Origin: Mycolicibacter arupensis
Lineage (GTDB): Bacteria > Actinomycetota > Actinomycetes > Mycobacteriales > Mycobacteriaceae
Direction of reading: 5' to 3'
Length of the DNA: 32,388 nucleotides
Assembly (NCBI RefSeq): GCF_002086515.1
Contig: NZ_MVHH01000045.1
Coordinates: forward strand, 1-32,388
The notes under the pieces were generated by a model. The model saw only the letters and a list, made by a program, of their open reading frames with translations. It did not search any database and was not told the DNA's origin. Position 1 is the first letter of the stretch; each line of letters begins with the position of its first letter. The position numbers were made by a program, and so were the translations under genes. Below are positions 24,427-32,326 of the stretch, in pieces.

Positions 24427-25007
24427 GGCGTCAGTCTAGATCCGTTGCCCAGCCGCCCGGCCGGGTATGACTACGTTCGGCTCAGACAGATTCCAGCCCG
24501 CACCCGTGACCGGCCAGAAGTTGCCAGCCCAGAATCGCAACGGGCCGGAACGGCCTGCCCACGACGTTGCCAGCAGACAGCCTCGTGGCGCCGGTCGAGC
24601 ACGGTCCGCAATACGCCTCGTTGATCCACGACCGGGACAGATGATCAGCACTGTGCCACGTGTGCATGGAATTGCGTTGCCGCACAGTCTAATAAATATC
24701 GCACAGCCCTTTGCCGTACGAATCCGGCGGAGCCGGGCGAGGTCGGCGGTGCACACTGAAGACGAGCCGCCCCGGCGGACACCCCACTCGGAAGGACGCT
24801 CAGACCAGCACCCTTCGCCGAGCCGGATTCATTTCCGAATTCGTTTGCTCGTCACCGCACCCATGGGCGCATTCAGCTCTATCTGACCTCTGTTGCCCGA
24901 GACGGGTTCCGCCGGCTCCGGCACGCTGAATATCCACTGCATCATTGCGCCGAGCCGCGGACCGCTTGACCGTCAGGGCATCTGCGCACGAACACCGCGG
25001 AGCACGC
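24427..25007. other. 581-base region without a supportable gene
   Basis: Open frames of 106 residues (minus) and 139 residues (plus) overlap here, but both have low-complexity, Arg/Pro-rich shadow-like composition, and neither shows a domain, signal peptide or good ribosome binding site. An AT-rich patch (CTAATAAATAT at about 24689-24699) stands out and could be a promoter element. GAATCCGGC at 24720 and GCCGGATTC at 24822 form a distant 9-base inverted repeat of doubtful meaning. Confidence 0.5.
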
Positions 25008-25952
25008 ATGGATAGCCGGTTTTTCCCCTTGGTCGTCGTGACGGCCATGCTCGCCCTGGGAATGACCCTCACGGTCGCCGACTTCCGCAGGGCTGCAGCG
25101 CTCAAGCGCCCCCTGGCGGTCGCCTTGATCTGCCAAGCGATAGTGTTGCCGGCCCTATGTCTGGTGATCGCTGAGGCCTTCCACCTCCCACCCAATCTCG
25201 CGGTGGGGCTGATGCTGATCTCCGCAGTTCCCGGCGGCCTGTTGGCGAATGTCTTCAGCCACTTGGTCAATGGTGACCTTGCCCTCAATCTCACGCTGAC
25301 CGCGATCAACGCCGTGCTGTCCATCGCTTCCTTGCCAGCGATATTGGCGATATCCATCAGCTGGTTCACTGGCGAGGGGCGCAGCATTCCGCTGCAGCTG
25401 GACAAGTTCGTCGCGGTGGTCGGCCTGGTGCTGATTCCCACCGCCATAGGCGTGGCCATCCGCGAGCGCTTCCCCAATCTGGCTCGGCGCCTGAAGCGGC
25501 CGGTCCGGGTCGCCGCGGCCACGCTGTTGGTCGCGATCTCCGTGGCGGCGATCGTCGGCGGGCACAACACATTGGCGAACAACCTCGGCGCACTGACCGG
25601 TGCCGTCGTCTCCTTCGCCACCGTCAGCTTGACCGTCGGATACCTCGTGCCGCGCTGGATGAAGCTCGCTCCGAGGCAGGCGATTGCCATCAGCCTCGAG
25701 ATCGGGATGCACAACGCGATGGTCGCCACCGCGATTGCACTGAGCCCACAACTGCTCAACAGCGCCGAGATCGGAACCGTGCCGGCGCTGTACGGGGTCA
25801 TCGCTCCCGTCATCGCGTTGCTTCTGGTTGCCACCATTCGCGCCGTGGACCCCGCCCATCGTCAGGCCGCCGCGGTTTCGCGTTCCGCTTCCCCGGCGTC
25901 GCCAGCCCCTGACGACGATGCTCAGCCAGCGTCGGAGGCGGTGGCAACCTAG
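25008..25952 (+). CDS. BASS (SBF/bile acid:sodium symporter) family transporter
   Basis: This 314-residue membrane protein has about nine to ten hydrophobic segments. Family features are the early MLALGMTLTVADFRRAA (the GxxL..F region), LISAVPGGLLANVFSHLVNGDLALNLTLTAINAVLSI (the crossing-helix region) and ISLEIGMHNAMVATAIAL, the second conserved E-x-G-x-x-N motif. Members import bile acids, sulfated steroids, pantoate or keto acids with sodium. The ATG at 25008, with CGGAG 5 bases upstream, is preferred over a frame start at 24945. The C-terminal tail is Ala/Pro/Ser-rich. An arylsulfatase follows on the same strand after 127 bases. Confidence 0.9.
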   Translation: MDSRFFPLVVVTAMLALGMTLTVADFRRAAALKRPLAVALICQAIVLPALCLVIAEAFHLPPNLAVGLMLISAVPGGLLANVFSHLVNGDLALNLTLTAINAVLSIASLPAILAISISWFTGEGRSIPLQLDKFVAVVGLVLIPTAIGVAIRERFPNLARRLKRPVRVAAATLLVAISVAAIVGGHNTLANNLGALTGAVVSFATVSLTVGYLVPRWMKLAPRQAIAISLEIGMHNAMVATAIALSPQLLNSAEIGTVPALYGVIAPVIALLLVATIRAVDPAHRQAAAVSRSASPASPAPDDDAQPASEAVAT

Positions 25953-26032
25953 GTCCTCGTCCGACGCACGGACGGACGACCGTGCGAAACCTTGTGATCC
26001 ATATCTTCAGCCCACTGGCGTTCCCAGCAAAG

Positions 26033-26046
26033 TAGTCATTCGACTA
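26033..26046. promoter_or_regulatory. Small inverted repeat TAGTC-ATTC-GACTA before the sulfatase gene
   Basis: Two 5-base arms with a 4-base centre lie 33 bases upstream of the sulfatase ATG. It could be an operator but is short enough to be chance. Confidence 0.25.
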
Positions 26047-26079
26047 ACCACAAGACACGGCGAAAGGTGATCCACCGAG

Positions 26080-28305
26080 ATGAGCCAGCCCCAGCGCGCA
26101 CCACAGGACGCGCCCAATGTCGTGGTGATCCTTCTGGATGACCTCGGCTTTGCTCAATTCGGTTGCTACGGTTCCGATATCGCTACGCCTGCGATCGATC
26201 GACTGGCGGCCGGAGGCCTACGCTACAACCGCTTCCACGTGACCGCCCTGTGCTCGCCGACTCGGGCAGCGCTGCTGACCGGGCGCAACCACCACGCGGT
26301 CGGCATGGGTTTTCTGGCGGATCTGCCCACCACGCATCCCGGCTACACCGCGCACATTCCACCCTCGGCAGCAACGCTGCCACGTATTCTGCGAGACTCG
26401 GGCTGGAGCACGCTGGCGACCGGAAAATGGCACCTGGTTCCGCGCGGGGAGCGTGGCGGCGCAGGGCCGTTCAACCAATGGCCGCTGGGGTTGGGGTTCG
26501 AGCGTTACTACGGATTCCTCCGGGGCGACGCCAATCAATGGGCACCGGAACTGGTCCGCGACAATTCATTTGTCGAGCCACCCGCTCGGCCGGATGAGGG
26601 ATACCACCTGACCGAAGACCTCGCCGATGAAGCGATTCGGATGGTCCTGAGTCAACAGGCCAACGCCCCAGGCAAGCCGTTCTTCCTCTACTTCACGCCG
26701 GGCGCCATGCATTCACCGCACCACGTGGAACGCTCGTGGGCCGATGCCTACTCGGGCAAGTTCGATGCCGGATGGGATGCCTGGCGCGACGACCTGTTCG
26801 CTCGTCAGGTGAAATCCGGCGTCGTCCCAGCCAGTACCACCTTGACGCCACGGCCGCCATGGGTGCCGGCCTGGGAGGATCTGAGCGCCGACGAACGCCG
26901 GCTGTACGCCCGGATGCACGAGGTCTACGCCGGGTTCCTGAGCCACACCGACGCGCAGATCGGCCGATTGGTCGACACCCTGGAACGAATTGGCGTCCTC
27001 GACAACACCCTGATTCTGTTGATGTCCGACAACGGCGCCAGCGCCGAAGGCGGCGTATCGGGCACCGTGAACGAGCACCGCTTCACGCACCGAATCCGCG
27101 ATGACCTCACCGAAAACCTCGCTCAGCTCGATGAATGGGGCGGACCGCACACCTACCCGCACTACGCGTGGGGCTGGGCGTGGGCCGGCAACACCCCGTT
27201 TCGGCTGTGGAAGCGCTACACCTGGCTCGGCGGCACCCGCGTGCCGTTCATCGCGCACTGGCCCAAAGCCATTCGCGAGGGAGGTGGGGTCCGTGGGCAG
27301 TTCGCCCACGCCATTGACGTCCTGCCGACAGTCCTTGACGCGTGCGGGGTCTCCGCCCCGGAGGCGGTGGACGGCATCGCGCAGCAGCCTATCCAGGGCG
27401 CCAGCCTGCTGCCGTCCTTCACCGATCCCGCGGCACCCAATCCACGTTCGGTGCAGTACTTCGAAATGATGGGCTCACGGGCCATTTTCGCCGACGGCTG
27501 GAAGGCCACCACCGATCACGTTCCGGTCGGCGTGATGGACGAGGATCTGCTGCTCACCGGCAGCCGCGACTTCGAGAGCGACCACTGGGCGCTGTTTCGC
27601 CTCGACGAGGACTTCTCCGAGTCACACGACCTCGCCGATGACCATCCGGAGATCGTTGAGCAGCTCAAGGAACAATGGGCGAATGAAGCAGCTGCGAATA
27701 ACGTTCTGCCGCTGCTGGACTCACTCATCGGTCGACTGTCCGCGGCGGCACCGCCGCAGTATCCTGTCGGCCTGAAGGTCACGCTGTACCCGCAGGCCGG
27801 ACCGGTGCTCGATGAGGCGCTGCCGATGCTCGCGGGTGGAGGGCACATCCTCGCCGATGTGGAGATCGCGCAGGACTCCCCCAGCGGCGTGCTGTTCGCG
27901 ATCGGCGACCGCAACGGCGGTTTGGCCGCCTACGTCGTCGACGGCAGCCTGAACGTCGCGGTGGCACTGCCCAGCGGACCGCTGCACGTGCGCTCCGAAC
28001 AACGCCTGCCCACGGGCCGCCACCTCGTCGGCTGCGTACTGCGCCTCGTGTCCGGAGGTGTCGCCATCGACGCCGTCGTCGACGACACCGTCATCGCAAC
28101 GACGACGACCGAACATGCGCTGCTATTCATCTGGCAGCACGGCGGCACACACCTGACCCTGGGCTACGACCGTGGCCTACCGGTCTCCGATGACTACCAG
28201 CCGCCCTTTGCCTGGAGCGGGGACCTGCACGCTGTTCACGTTCAGGCCGGCCAAGCCGAACTCGACCAGATCGACGCGCTGCGCATCGCCCTGCAATCCG
28301 ACTAG
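26080..28305 (+). CDS. Arylsulfatase (formylglycine-dependent)
   Basis: This 741-residue sulfatase hydrolyses sulfate esters. The signature CSPTRAALLTG begins at Cys58, which must be converted to formylglycine for activity. Metal ligands are D20-D21 (ILLDDLG) and D317-N318 (LMSDNGASAEG), and TGKWHL at 114-119 supplies active-site Lys and His. The catalytic part is followed by a C-terminal region of about 200 residues rich in beta-strand-like sequence, making it similar in length to the mycobacterial AtsA/AtsD group as I recall. No signal peptide is visible, so it is probably cytoplasmic, which would require substrate uptake. It follows a BASS transporter gene. GAAAGGTGAT upstream can serve as the ribosome binding site. 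Confidence 0.95.
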   Translation: MSQPQRAPQDAPNVVVILLDDLGFAQFGCYGSDIATPAIDRLAAGGLRYNRFHVTALCSPTRAALLTGRNHHAVGMGFLADLPTTHPGYTAHIPPSAATLPRILRDSGWSTLATGKWHLVPRGERGGAGPFNQWPLGLGFERYYGFLRGDANQWAPELVRDNSFVEPPARPDEGYHLTEDLADEAIRMVLSQQANAPGKPFFLYFTPGAMHSPHHVERSWADAYSGKFDAGWDAWRDDLFARQVKSGVVPASTTLTPRPPWVPAWEDLSADERRLYARMHEVYAGFLSHTDAQIGRLVDTLERIGVLDNTLILLMSDNGASAEGGVSGTVNEHRFTHRIRDDLTENLAQLDEWGGPHTYPHYAWGWAWAGNTPFRLWKRYTWLGGTRVPFIAHWPKAIREGGGVRGQFAHAIDVLPTVLDACGVSAPEAVDGIAQQPIQGASLLPSFTDPAAPNPRSVQYFEMMGSRAIFADGWKATTDHVPVGVMDEDLLLTGSRDFESDHWALFRLDEDFSESHDLADDHPEIVEQLKEQWANEAAANNVLPLLDSLIGRLSAAAPPQYPVGLKVTLYPQAGPVLDEALPMLAGGGHILADVEIAQDSPSGVLFAIGDRNGGLAAYVVDGSLNVAVALPSGPLHVRSEQRLPTGRHLVGCVLRLVSGGVAIDAVVDDTVIATTTTEHALLFIWQHGGTHLTLGYDRGLPVSDDYQPPFAWSGDLHAVHVQAGQAELDQIDALRIALQSD

Positions 28306-28362
28306 TCGTGCCGCGCTGGGAGACCGGACGATTCCAGTACGCGACCACACCACAGCCCCAAA

Positions 28363-28437
28363 CTAGATGCCCTTGCGCTTGTTGGCGGCGAGGAGCGTTC
28401 GGTACGAGGCCGCCTCACTCAAATCCTGAACGGCCAT
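28363..28437 (-). CDS. Possible 24-residue ORF or gene remnant
   Basis: The frame reads MAVQDLSEAASYRTLLAANK plus RKGI and a TAG stop. Its composition looks protein-like for this genome, but the ATG lies inside the hairpin stem at 28424-28441 and has no ribosome binding site. It may be the C-terminal remnant of a lost gene or a leaderless small ORF. I do not recognise it. Confidence 0.3.
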   Translation of the reverse strand: MAVQDLSEAASYRTLLAANKRKGI

Positions 28438-28464
28438 CGGACCAAGTCCGATGGCCGTTCAGGA
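28424..28464. terminator. Strong bidirectional hairpin between eccE and the sulfatase gene
   Basis: Perfect 18-base arms TCCTGAACGGCCATCGGA (28424-28441) and TCCGATGGCCGTTCAGGA (28447-28464) flank a 5-base loop. It lies 12 bases after the eccE stop and about 118 bases beyond the convergent sulfatase stop. On the minus strand it is followed by TTTGAG, so a weak T-tract exists. It is the probable terminator of the ESX-3 operon. Confidence 0.8.
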
Positions 28465-28476
28465 ACCGCACGTTGT

Positions 28477-29472
28477 TCAGCCGGCAACAGTCTGCGCCGG
28501 AGCCCGTCCCTCGACGCTGCTCGGCCACCGCAGTTGGGTCAGCCGATCACGTGCCACGACGGTGTGACCGTCGATGCGCTGCGCCGACGTCGGATGCAGC
28601 GCCGCCAGCGACGCCCGCTGGTTTCCGGGTTGCAGGCTCAGTCCGGGCACGGGCACGCCAGTGGGTTGACCCGCGGTGCGGAAGGCTGCCCCCAGCGCAA
28701 GGGTCTGATCCTCACCCGACCCGGCTACCTCAAGGACCGTCCAGGTTTCCAGTGCCGGATATGACCAGACCTTCGCGAGCAGCTCAGACGCCTCGTGTCC
28801 GGGCGTCACGCCATAGGCGGCAAGGTAGTCCCCGTCCTCGTCCACTACTGCCTGCCAGGTCTCGCGGGAGTGGCGGTCGTCGAGGTCCGGAATGTCCTCG
28901 GGCTCGACTAGTTTGACCGCCCAGCCGGATTCACGCAGGGTGTCGGCGAGCCGTCGGGCGACGACTACCGCAGTCGTGTGCAACGGGATCTCCGGGGACC
29001 GGGCCGCAAGGGCAGCGAGGTTCTCCACCGCAGAGAAGGTGAGTCCGATCCACGTGGTTCGTGTGTGGTGGCCGGATTCATCCTCGACATCTCGGCTGGT
29101 GACCCGGATCGCCTCAGCCCGCAAGCCATAGCGGTCCAGGTAGCCGGCGATCAGCGGTAGCGGAAGCAGATCGGGCTCACTGTCCGGCGCACTCACGCTC
29201 AGCAGGGCGGTGACCCGGGAATCGGCATCGGGCCGGTGTGCGCCACGCCCTCCAGCTCCGGGGAGTTTCAATGCCGTCCAGCGTCGCACGAGGGTGGACA
29301 GCGGCAGACCGCGCCACCGTGCCAACGCTGCGACCGCCAGCGCGATGGCGATGCCCAGCACCCAGCGTTCCCGCCCTGACTCCCACGGGTAAGCCGTCAC
29401 CGCGGCACTGACCGCCACCAGCAGCAACGTGATCCGTCCGGTACCGGGCCAGGGCGATCGATGGGTGCTCAC
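28477..29472 (-). CDS. eccE3: ESX-3 type VII secretion membrane component EccE
   Basis: This 331-residue protein has two N-terminal membrane segments (about residues 13-28 and 38-50) and a cytoplasmic domain with LLPLPLIAGYLDRYGLRAEAIRVTSRD, TWIGLTFSAVENLAAL, ARRLADTLRESGW and ETWQAVVDEDGDYLAAY. These blocks match my recollection of EccE3, which has the same length. EccE sits at the periphery of the EccBCDE core complex. The GTG at 29472 overlaps the mycP stop as GTGA. It is the last gene of the operon, followed by a strong hairpin. Confidence 0.92.
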   Translation of the reverse strand: MSTHRSPWPGTGRITLLLVAVSAAVTAYPWESGRERWVLGIAIALAVAALARWRGLPLSTLVRRWTALKLPGAGGRGAHRPDADSRVTALLSVSAPDSEPDLLPLPLIAGYLDRYGLRAEAIRVTSRDVEDESGHHTRTTWIGLTFSAVENLAALAARSPEIPLHTTAVVVARRLADTLRESGWAVKLVEPEDIPDLDDRHSRETWQAVVDEDGDYLAAYGVTPGHEASELLAKVWSYPALETWTVLEVAGSGEDQTLALGAAFRTAGQPTGVPVPGLSLQPGNQRASLAALHPTSAQRIDGHTVVARDRLTQLRWPSSVEGRAPAQTVAG

Positions 29473-30890
29473 AGTGCGGTCTCCTTTCTCCGGCGCGCCA
29501 CTATCGCGGCGGCCACGGCGGTCAATGCCAGCGCCGCTGTGCCGCCGAATGCAACGGCCAACGGTGTGTAATCCTTCGGTGCCGCCTCCGGTGGCGCCGC
29601 AACCCGTTTCACCGGATCTGCGCGTTGGCCGGCCTGTGGGGGTAGTTGCCAGGTCAGGGCGGCCACCGGATCCACTGCGCCGGCACCGACGATGTTCGAC
29701 GGTGCGCGAGCGACATTGTGGGCGGTGGCTGTGATCCGGTGTATCACCTCGGCCGCGGGCAGGTCCGGGTAGCGGCTCCTCAGCAGTGCCGCGACACCGG
29801 CCACATAGGCCGACGCGTAGCTGGTGCCGTTGATCGGGGCCAGTCGCTGCTTGGCTCCGGGCAGACCGTTGGCCAGGCCGCCGTCGTCGCGGTTACTCAC
29901 CGAGACAATGTTTTCGCCCGGTGCCGCGATGCCGACCCACGGTCCGGCCGCGGTGAACTTCGATGGTTGGCCATCAGCCGACAACGACGCCACCGACAAC
30001 ACGTACGGCTGCCACGATGACGGAATCGACACCGACGTGACGGCGGCCCAGTTACGCGGGTCGGCCGGCCTGCTGAGGTCGGTCAGCGGGTTGGGCTGGC
30101 ATCCGGGTCCGCCGACCGCCGATCCTCCCGAACCACTGTCCCCGGCGGCAGCGATCACGACGGCGTCCTTCTCGACGGCGGCATAGCGCAGTGCGGCGCC
30201 CAGTTCCGATTGATCGATGTCGCGATCGGCGGGCAGGCAGAACACCGCCGAGACCGCTATGACGCGGGCCCCGAGATCTGCTGCGTGCACGATCGCCCGG
30301 CTCAACGCCGTCACCCCTGCGATCGCCCGTGCTGCCTCTGGGTCACCGTTGGAGGCTGCGGGCGTGATCTTTGCGGACGCAGCCCGCAGGGACAGCAGCC
30401 GTGACGCGGGGGCGACACCGCTGAAGCCATCTGGTCCGGGTTGACCGGCAATGAGCCCCGCAACGAGGGTGCCGTGCCCGTCGCAGTCGGCAAGGCCGTC
30501 AGTGGTGCCGACGTAGTCTCCCCCCGGCTCGACTGCGGGCAGCCGCGGTCCAGGCCGAACCCCGGTGTCGATGACGGCCACCGTCTGGCCTTCCCCGCGG
30601 GAAAATTGCCACGCTGCCGGAAGATCCAGCAGTTGACGTCCGGGGTTCGGCGCCGCGGGATCGGTTCCCGCGATCAGCTCTGAGGTACTGCACTCACCGA
30701 ACTGTTGAGTGGCTTGCACCGGGCCAGGAGTTCCACTGGGCGGTGCCGCTGCGGGGTCGACGGTGGGCGGAGTGATCGCCGCCCCCGACGGGGACGTGCA
30801 CACGGCCGCGGCCAGCCCCACGGCAAGCGCGGTGAAGCCGGCCGCGGCCCGCCCGGCCGGTCTCAACCAGGCTCGGGTCAGGCTGGTCAT
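29469..30890 (-). CDS. mycP3: Mycosin, subtilisin-like protease of ESX-3
   Basis: This 473-residue membrane-anchored subtilase is required for ESX complex stability. It has a signal peptide (about residues 12-38), a Pro-rich propeptide-like stretch, the catalytic triad D108 (VAVIDTGV), H139 (DGHGTLVAG) and S357 (INGTSYASAYVAG), and a C-terminal membrane helix (about 441-466) ending in RRRK. The segment AAAGDSG (about 247-253) stands where subtilases usually have AAGN with the oxyanion-hole Asn. The ATG at 30890 overlaps the eccD stop as ATGA; the long in-frame extension upstream to 31529 lies inside eccD and is rejected. eccE overlaps its end. Confidence 0.93.
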   Translation of the reverse strand: MTSLTRAWLRPAGRAAAGFTALAVGLAAAVCTSPSGAAITPPTVDPAAAPPSGTPGPVQATQQFGECSTSELIAGTDPAAPNPGRQLLDLPAAWQFSRGEGQTVAVIDTGVRPGPRLPAVEPGGDYVGTTDGLADCDGHGTLVAGLIAGQPGPDGFSGVAPASRLLSLRAASAKITPAASNGDPEAARAIAGVTALSRAIVHAADLGARVIAVSAVFCLPADRDIDQSELGAALRYAAVEKDAVVIAAAGDSGSGGSAVGGPGCQPNPLTDLSRPADPRNWAAVTSVSIPSSWQPYVLSVASLSADGQPSKFTAAGPWVGIAAPGENIVSVSNRDDGGLANGLPGAKQRLAPINGTSYASAYVAGVAALLRSRYPDLPAAEVIHRITATAHNVARAPSNIVGAGAVDPVAALTWQLPPQAGQRADPVKRVAAPPEAAPKDYTPLAVAFGGTAALALTAVAAAIVARRRKETAL

Positions 30891-32290
30891 CGACTGAGAA
30901 CCCAGCTGAAAATCCCCACCAGGTAGGCGATCACGGGAATCAGCGACGCGTCCAGACCCGAAGCGACAAAGCCCACCAGCCGACGTAGCGGCAGCGAATA
31001 GCTGTGCGGATCGGCGACCGCGGGAACCAATGCGGCCACCAACCACACCGCGACCAGCACCGTCAGCACTGCCAGCGCCAACAGTGCGGCAAGCACGTGG
31101 CCTGTCGCTGCGTAGTAGACCAGCAAAGCGGTGGTCACGAGGTAGGGCTGGGCCAGTGACCAGGCCTTGCTGGCTGCCGAGTCCCACACACGCGCCCGCA
31201 GCACAGCGGCCGCAGCACTCGCCGCCACGGCATACCACCCCCACGCCGGCAGTGCCGCGGGCTGGGCTGCGACCGCAAACGATCCCACAGTGCTGAGCAG
31301 TACGGCCCCCGCGACCAGTCCGGTTTGGTAGGCATCGGCGGCCCTTACCCGCCGCGGCAGGTCGGACAACACCTGCTGCGATGGGGCGGCAGGGGTGGGA
31401 TCTCCCGGCGCGGGGATGACCGGGAGGGGGAACCTCGCCCAGAGTGCGGCCAACTGTGGCGCCGAGACGCTGATCAGCAATCCGACCACGATCAGTGCCC
31501 CACCGAGGGTGCTCAGAGGTAGTGACCACAGCGATGCCACGGCGGCAACCAACGTCACGCTCGCGCCGAGAACACCGGTGGCAGTGAAGAAACCGAGGTT
31601 TCGGCGGACCGCGAAAACACGGATCGCCGACCAGGCCGCGATGCCGGCGGCACCGAGCGTCACCTGCGCCGCACCAAAGCGCCCCGGCACTGCCAAGGTG
31701 AGCGCCGCAGCGATAGGAGCCAGTGCGGCGACCGCCACAACACCGTCATGCGGTGGCTGCGCCGCCAAGGCGGCGACCGCGGTGAGCACGGCAATCACTG
31801 CAGCCGCATACAGTCCCGCTGGCGCGCCTGTCGCGACCCGGTAGGTCACCGCCAACGCGGTGGCCGCCAGGATCCATCCGGCAAGCACGGCCAGCGCTCC
31901 CCGCTGGATGTTCGCCAGGCCCCACGGGTGGCGCCTGGACTCCGAGAAGATCACCGCGGCGTCGGCGATGTCTTCGACGATTCCGGGTGCAACGGGTCCG
32001 GGAGGCACCGGCTGCAGAGCCAGCAGGTCACCGTCGACAACGCCCACGGTGTCCAAGCTGGCGTCCAGGCTGAAGGGGGCGCCGCCGATGGGCGCGAGGC
32101 TGATGCGCTCGGGAGTCGCTTGAGCACCACCGGCGTCGTCGGAATCGTCTGAATCGTTGGGCTGGACCAAACGTTGGACCGTGGGAACGATCTCGCGCAG
32201 GGGTAGGTCCGCGGGCAGAGCAAGCTCCGTCAGTCGGCTCTCGGCCAGGACAGCAATCCGTACGATCGGTATCACAGCGTTGGCCATCAC
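30887..32290 (-). CDS. eccD3: ESX-3 type VII secretion channel component EccD
   Basis: This 467-residue protein has an N-terminal ubiquitin-like domain (MANAVIPIVRIAVLAESRLT to about residue 100, with LALQPVPPG at its end). About eleven membrane helices follow, from LANIQRGALAVLAGWILAAT to the last helix ending WVLSR. EccD dimers form the largest membrane part of the ESX core complex. Adjacent GTG (32290) and ATG (32287) codons can both start translation; GAGGA lies about 5 bases before the GTG. mycP begins by a 4-base overlap, so the distal ESX genes are tightly coupled. Assignment to ESX-3 rests on the length, the VIPIVR start and the EccE3-like neighbour. Confidence 0.92.
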   Translation of the reverse strand: MMANAVIPIVRIAVLAESRLTELALPADLPLREIVPTVQRLVQPNDSDDSDDAGGAQATPERISLAPIGGAPFSLDASLDTVGVVDGDLLALQPVPPGPVAPGIVEDIADAAVIFSESRRHPWGLANIQRGALAVLAGWILAATALAVTYRVATGAPAGLYAAAVIAVLTAVAALAAQPPHDGVVAVAALAPIAAALTLAVPGRFGAAQVTLGAAGIAAWSAIRVFAVRRNLGFFTATGVLGASVTLVAAVASLWSLPLSTLGGALIVVGLLISVSAPQLAALWARFPLPVIPAPGDPTPAAPSQQVLSDLPRRVRAADAYQTGLVAGAVLLSTVGSFAVAAQPAALPAWGWYAVAASAAAAVLRARVWDSAASKAWSLAQPYLVTTALLVYYAATGHVLAALLALAVLTVLVAVWLVAALVPAVADPHSYSLPLRRLVGFVASGLDASLIPVIAYLVGIFSWVLSR

Positions 32291-32316
32291 GGGGTCCTCA
32301 GGTTCAGAAGGGACAT
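32287..32316 (-). other. 9-codon mini-ORF whose stop overlaps the eccD start
   Basis: ATG at 32316 encodes MSLLNLRTP, and its TGA (32289-32287) overlaps the eccD GTG/ATG pair. AGGAG lies about 7 bases before this ATG, a better site than most real genes here have. It may couple eccD translation to the end of espG, or be incidental. Confidence 0.35.
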
Positions 32317-32326
32317 GGGTTTTCTC

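Noticed and set aside
24720..24830. Inverted repeat GAATCCGGC / GCCGGATTC as a mobile-element end pair
   Set aside because: Nine-base arms about 90 bases apart are expected by chance in GC-rich DNA, and there is no transposase or target duplication.
24467..24886. 139-residue plus-strand frame upstream of the BASS transporter
   Set aside because: No ribosome binding site, domain or signal; it overlaps an equally unconvincing minus-strand frame.
30891..31529. N-terminal extension of the mycosin frame to 686 residues
   Set aside because: The extension lies entirely in eccD; the ATG at 30890 overlaps the eccD stop and is followed by a proper signal peptide.
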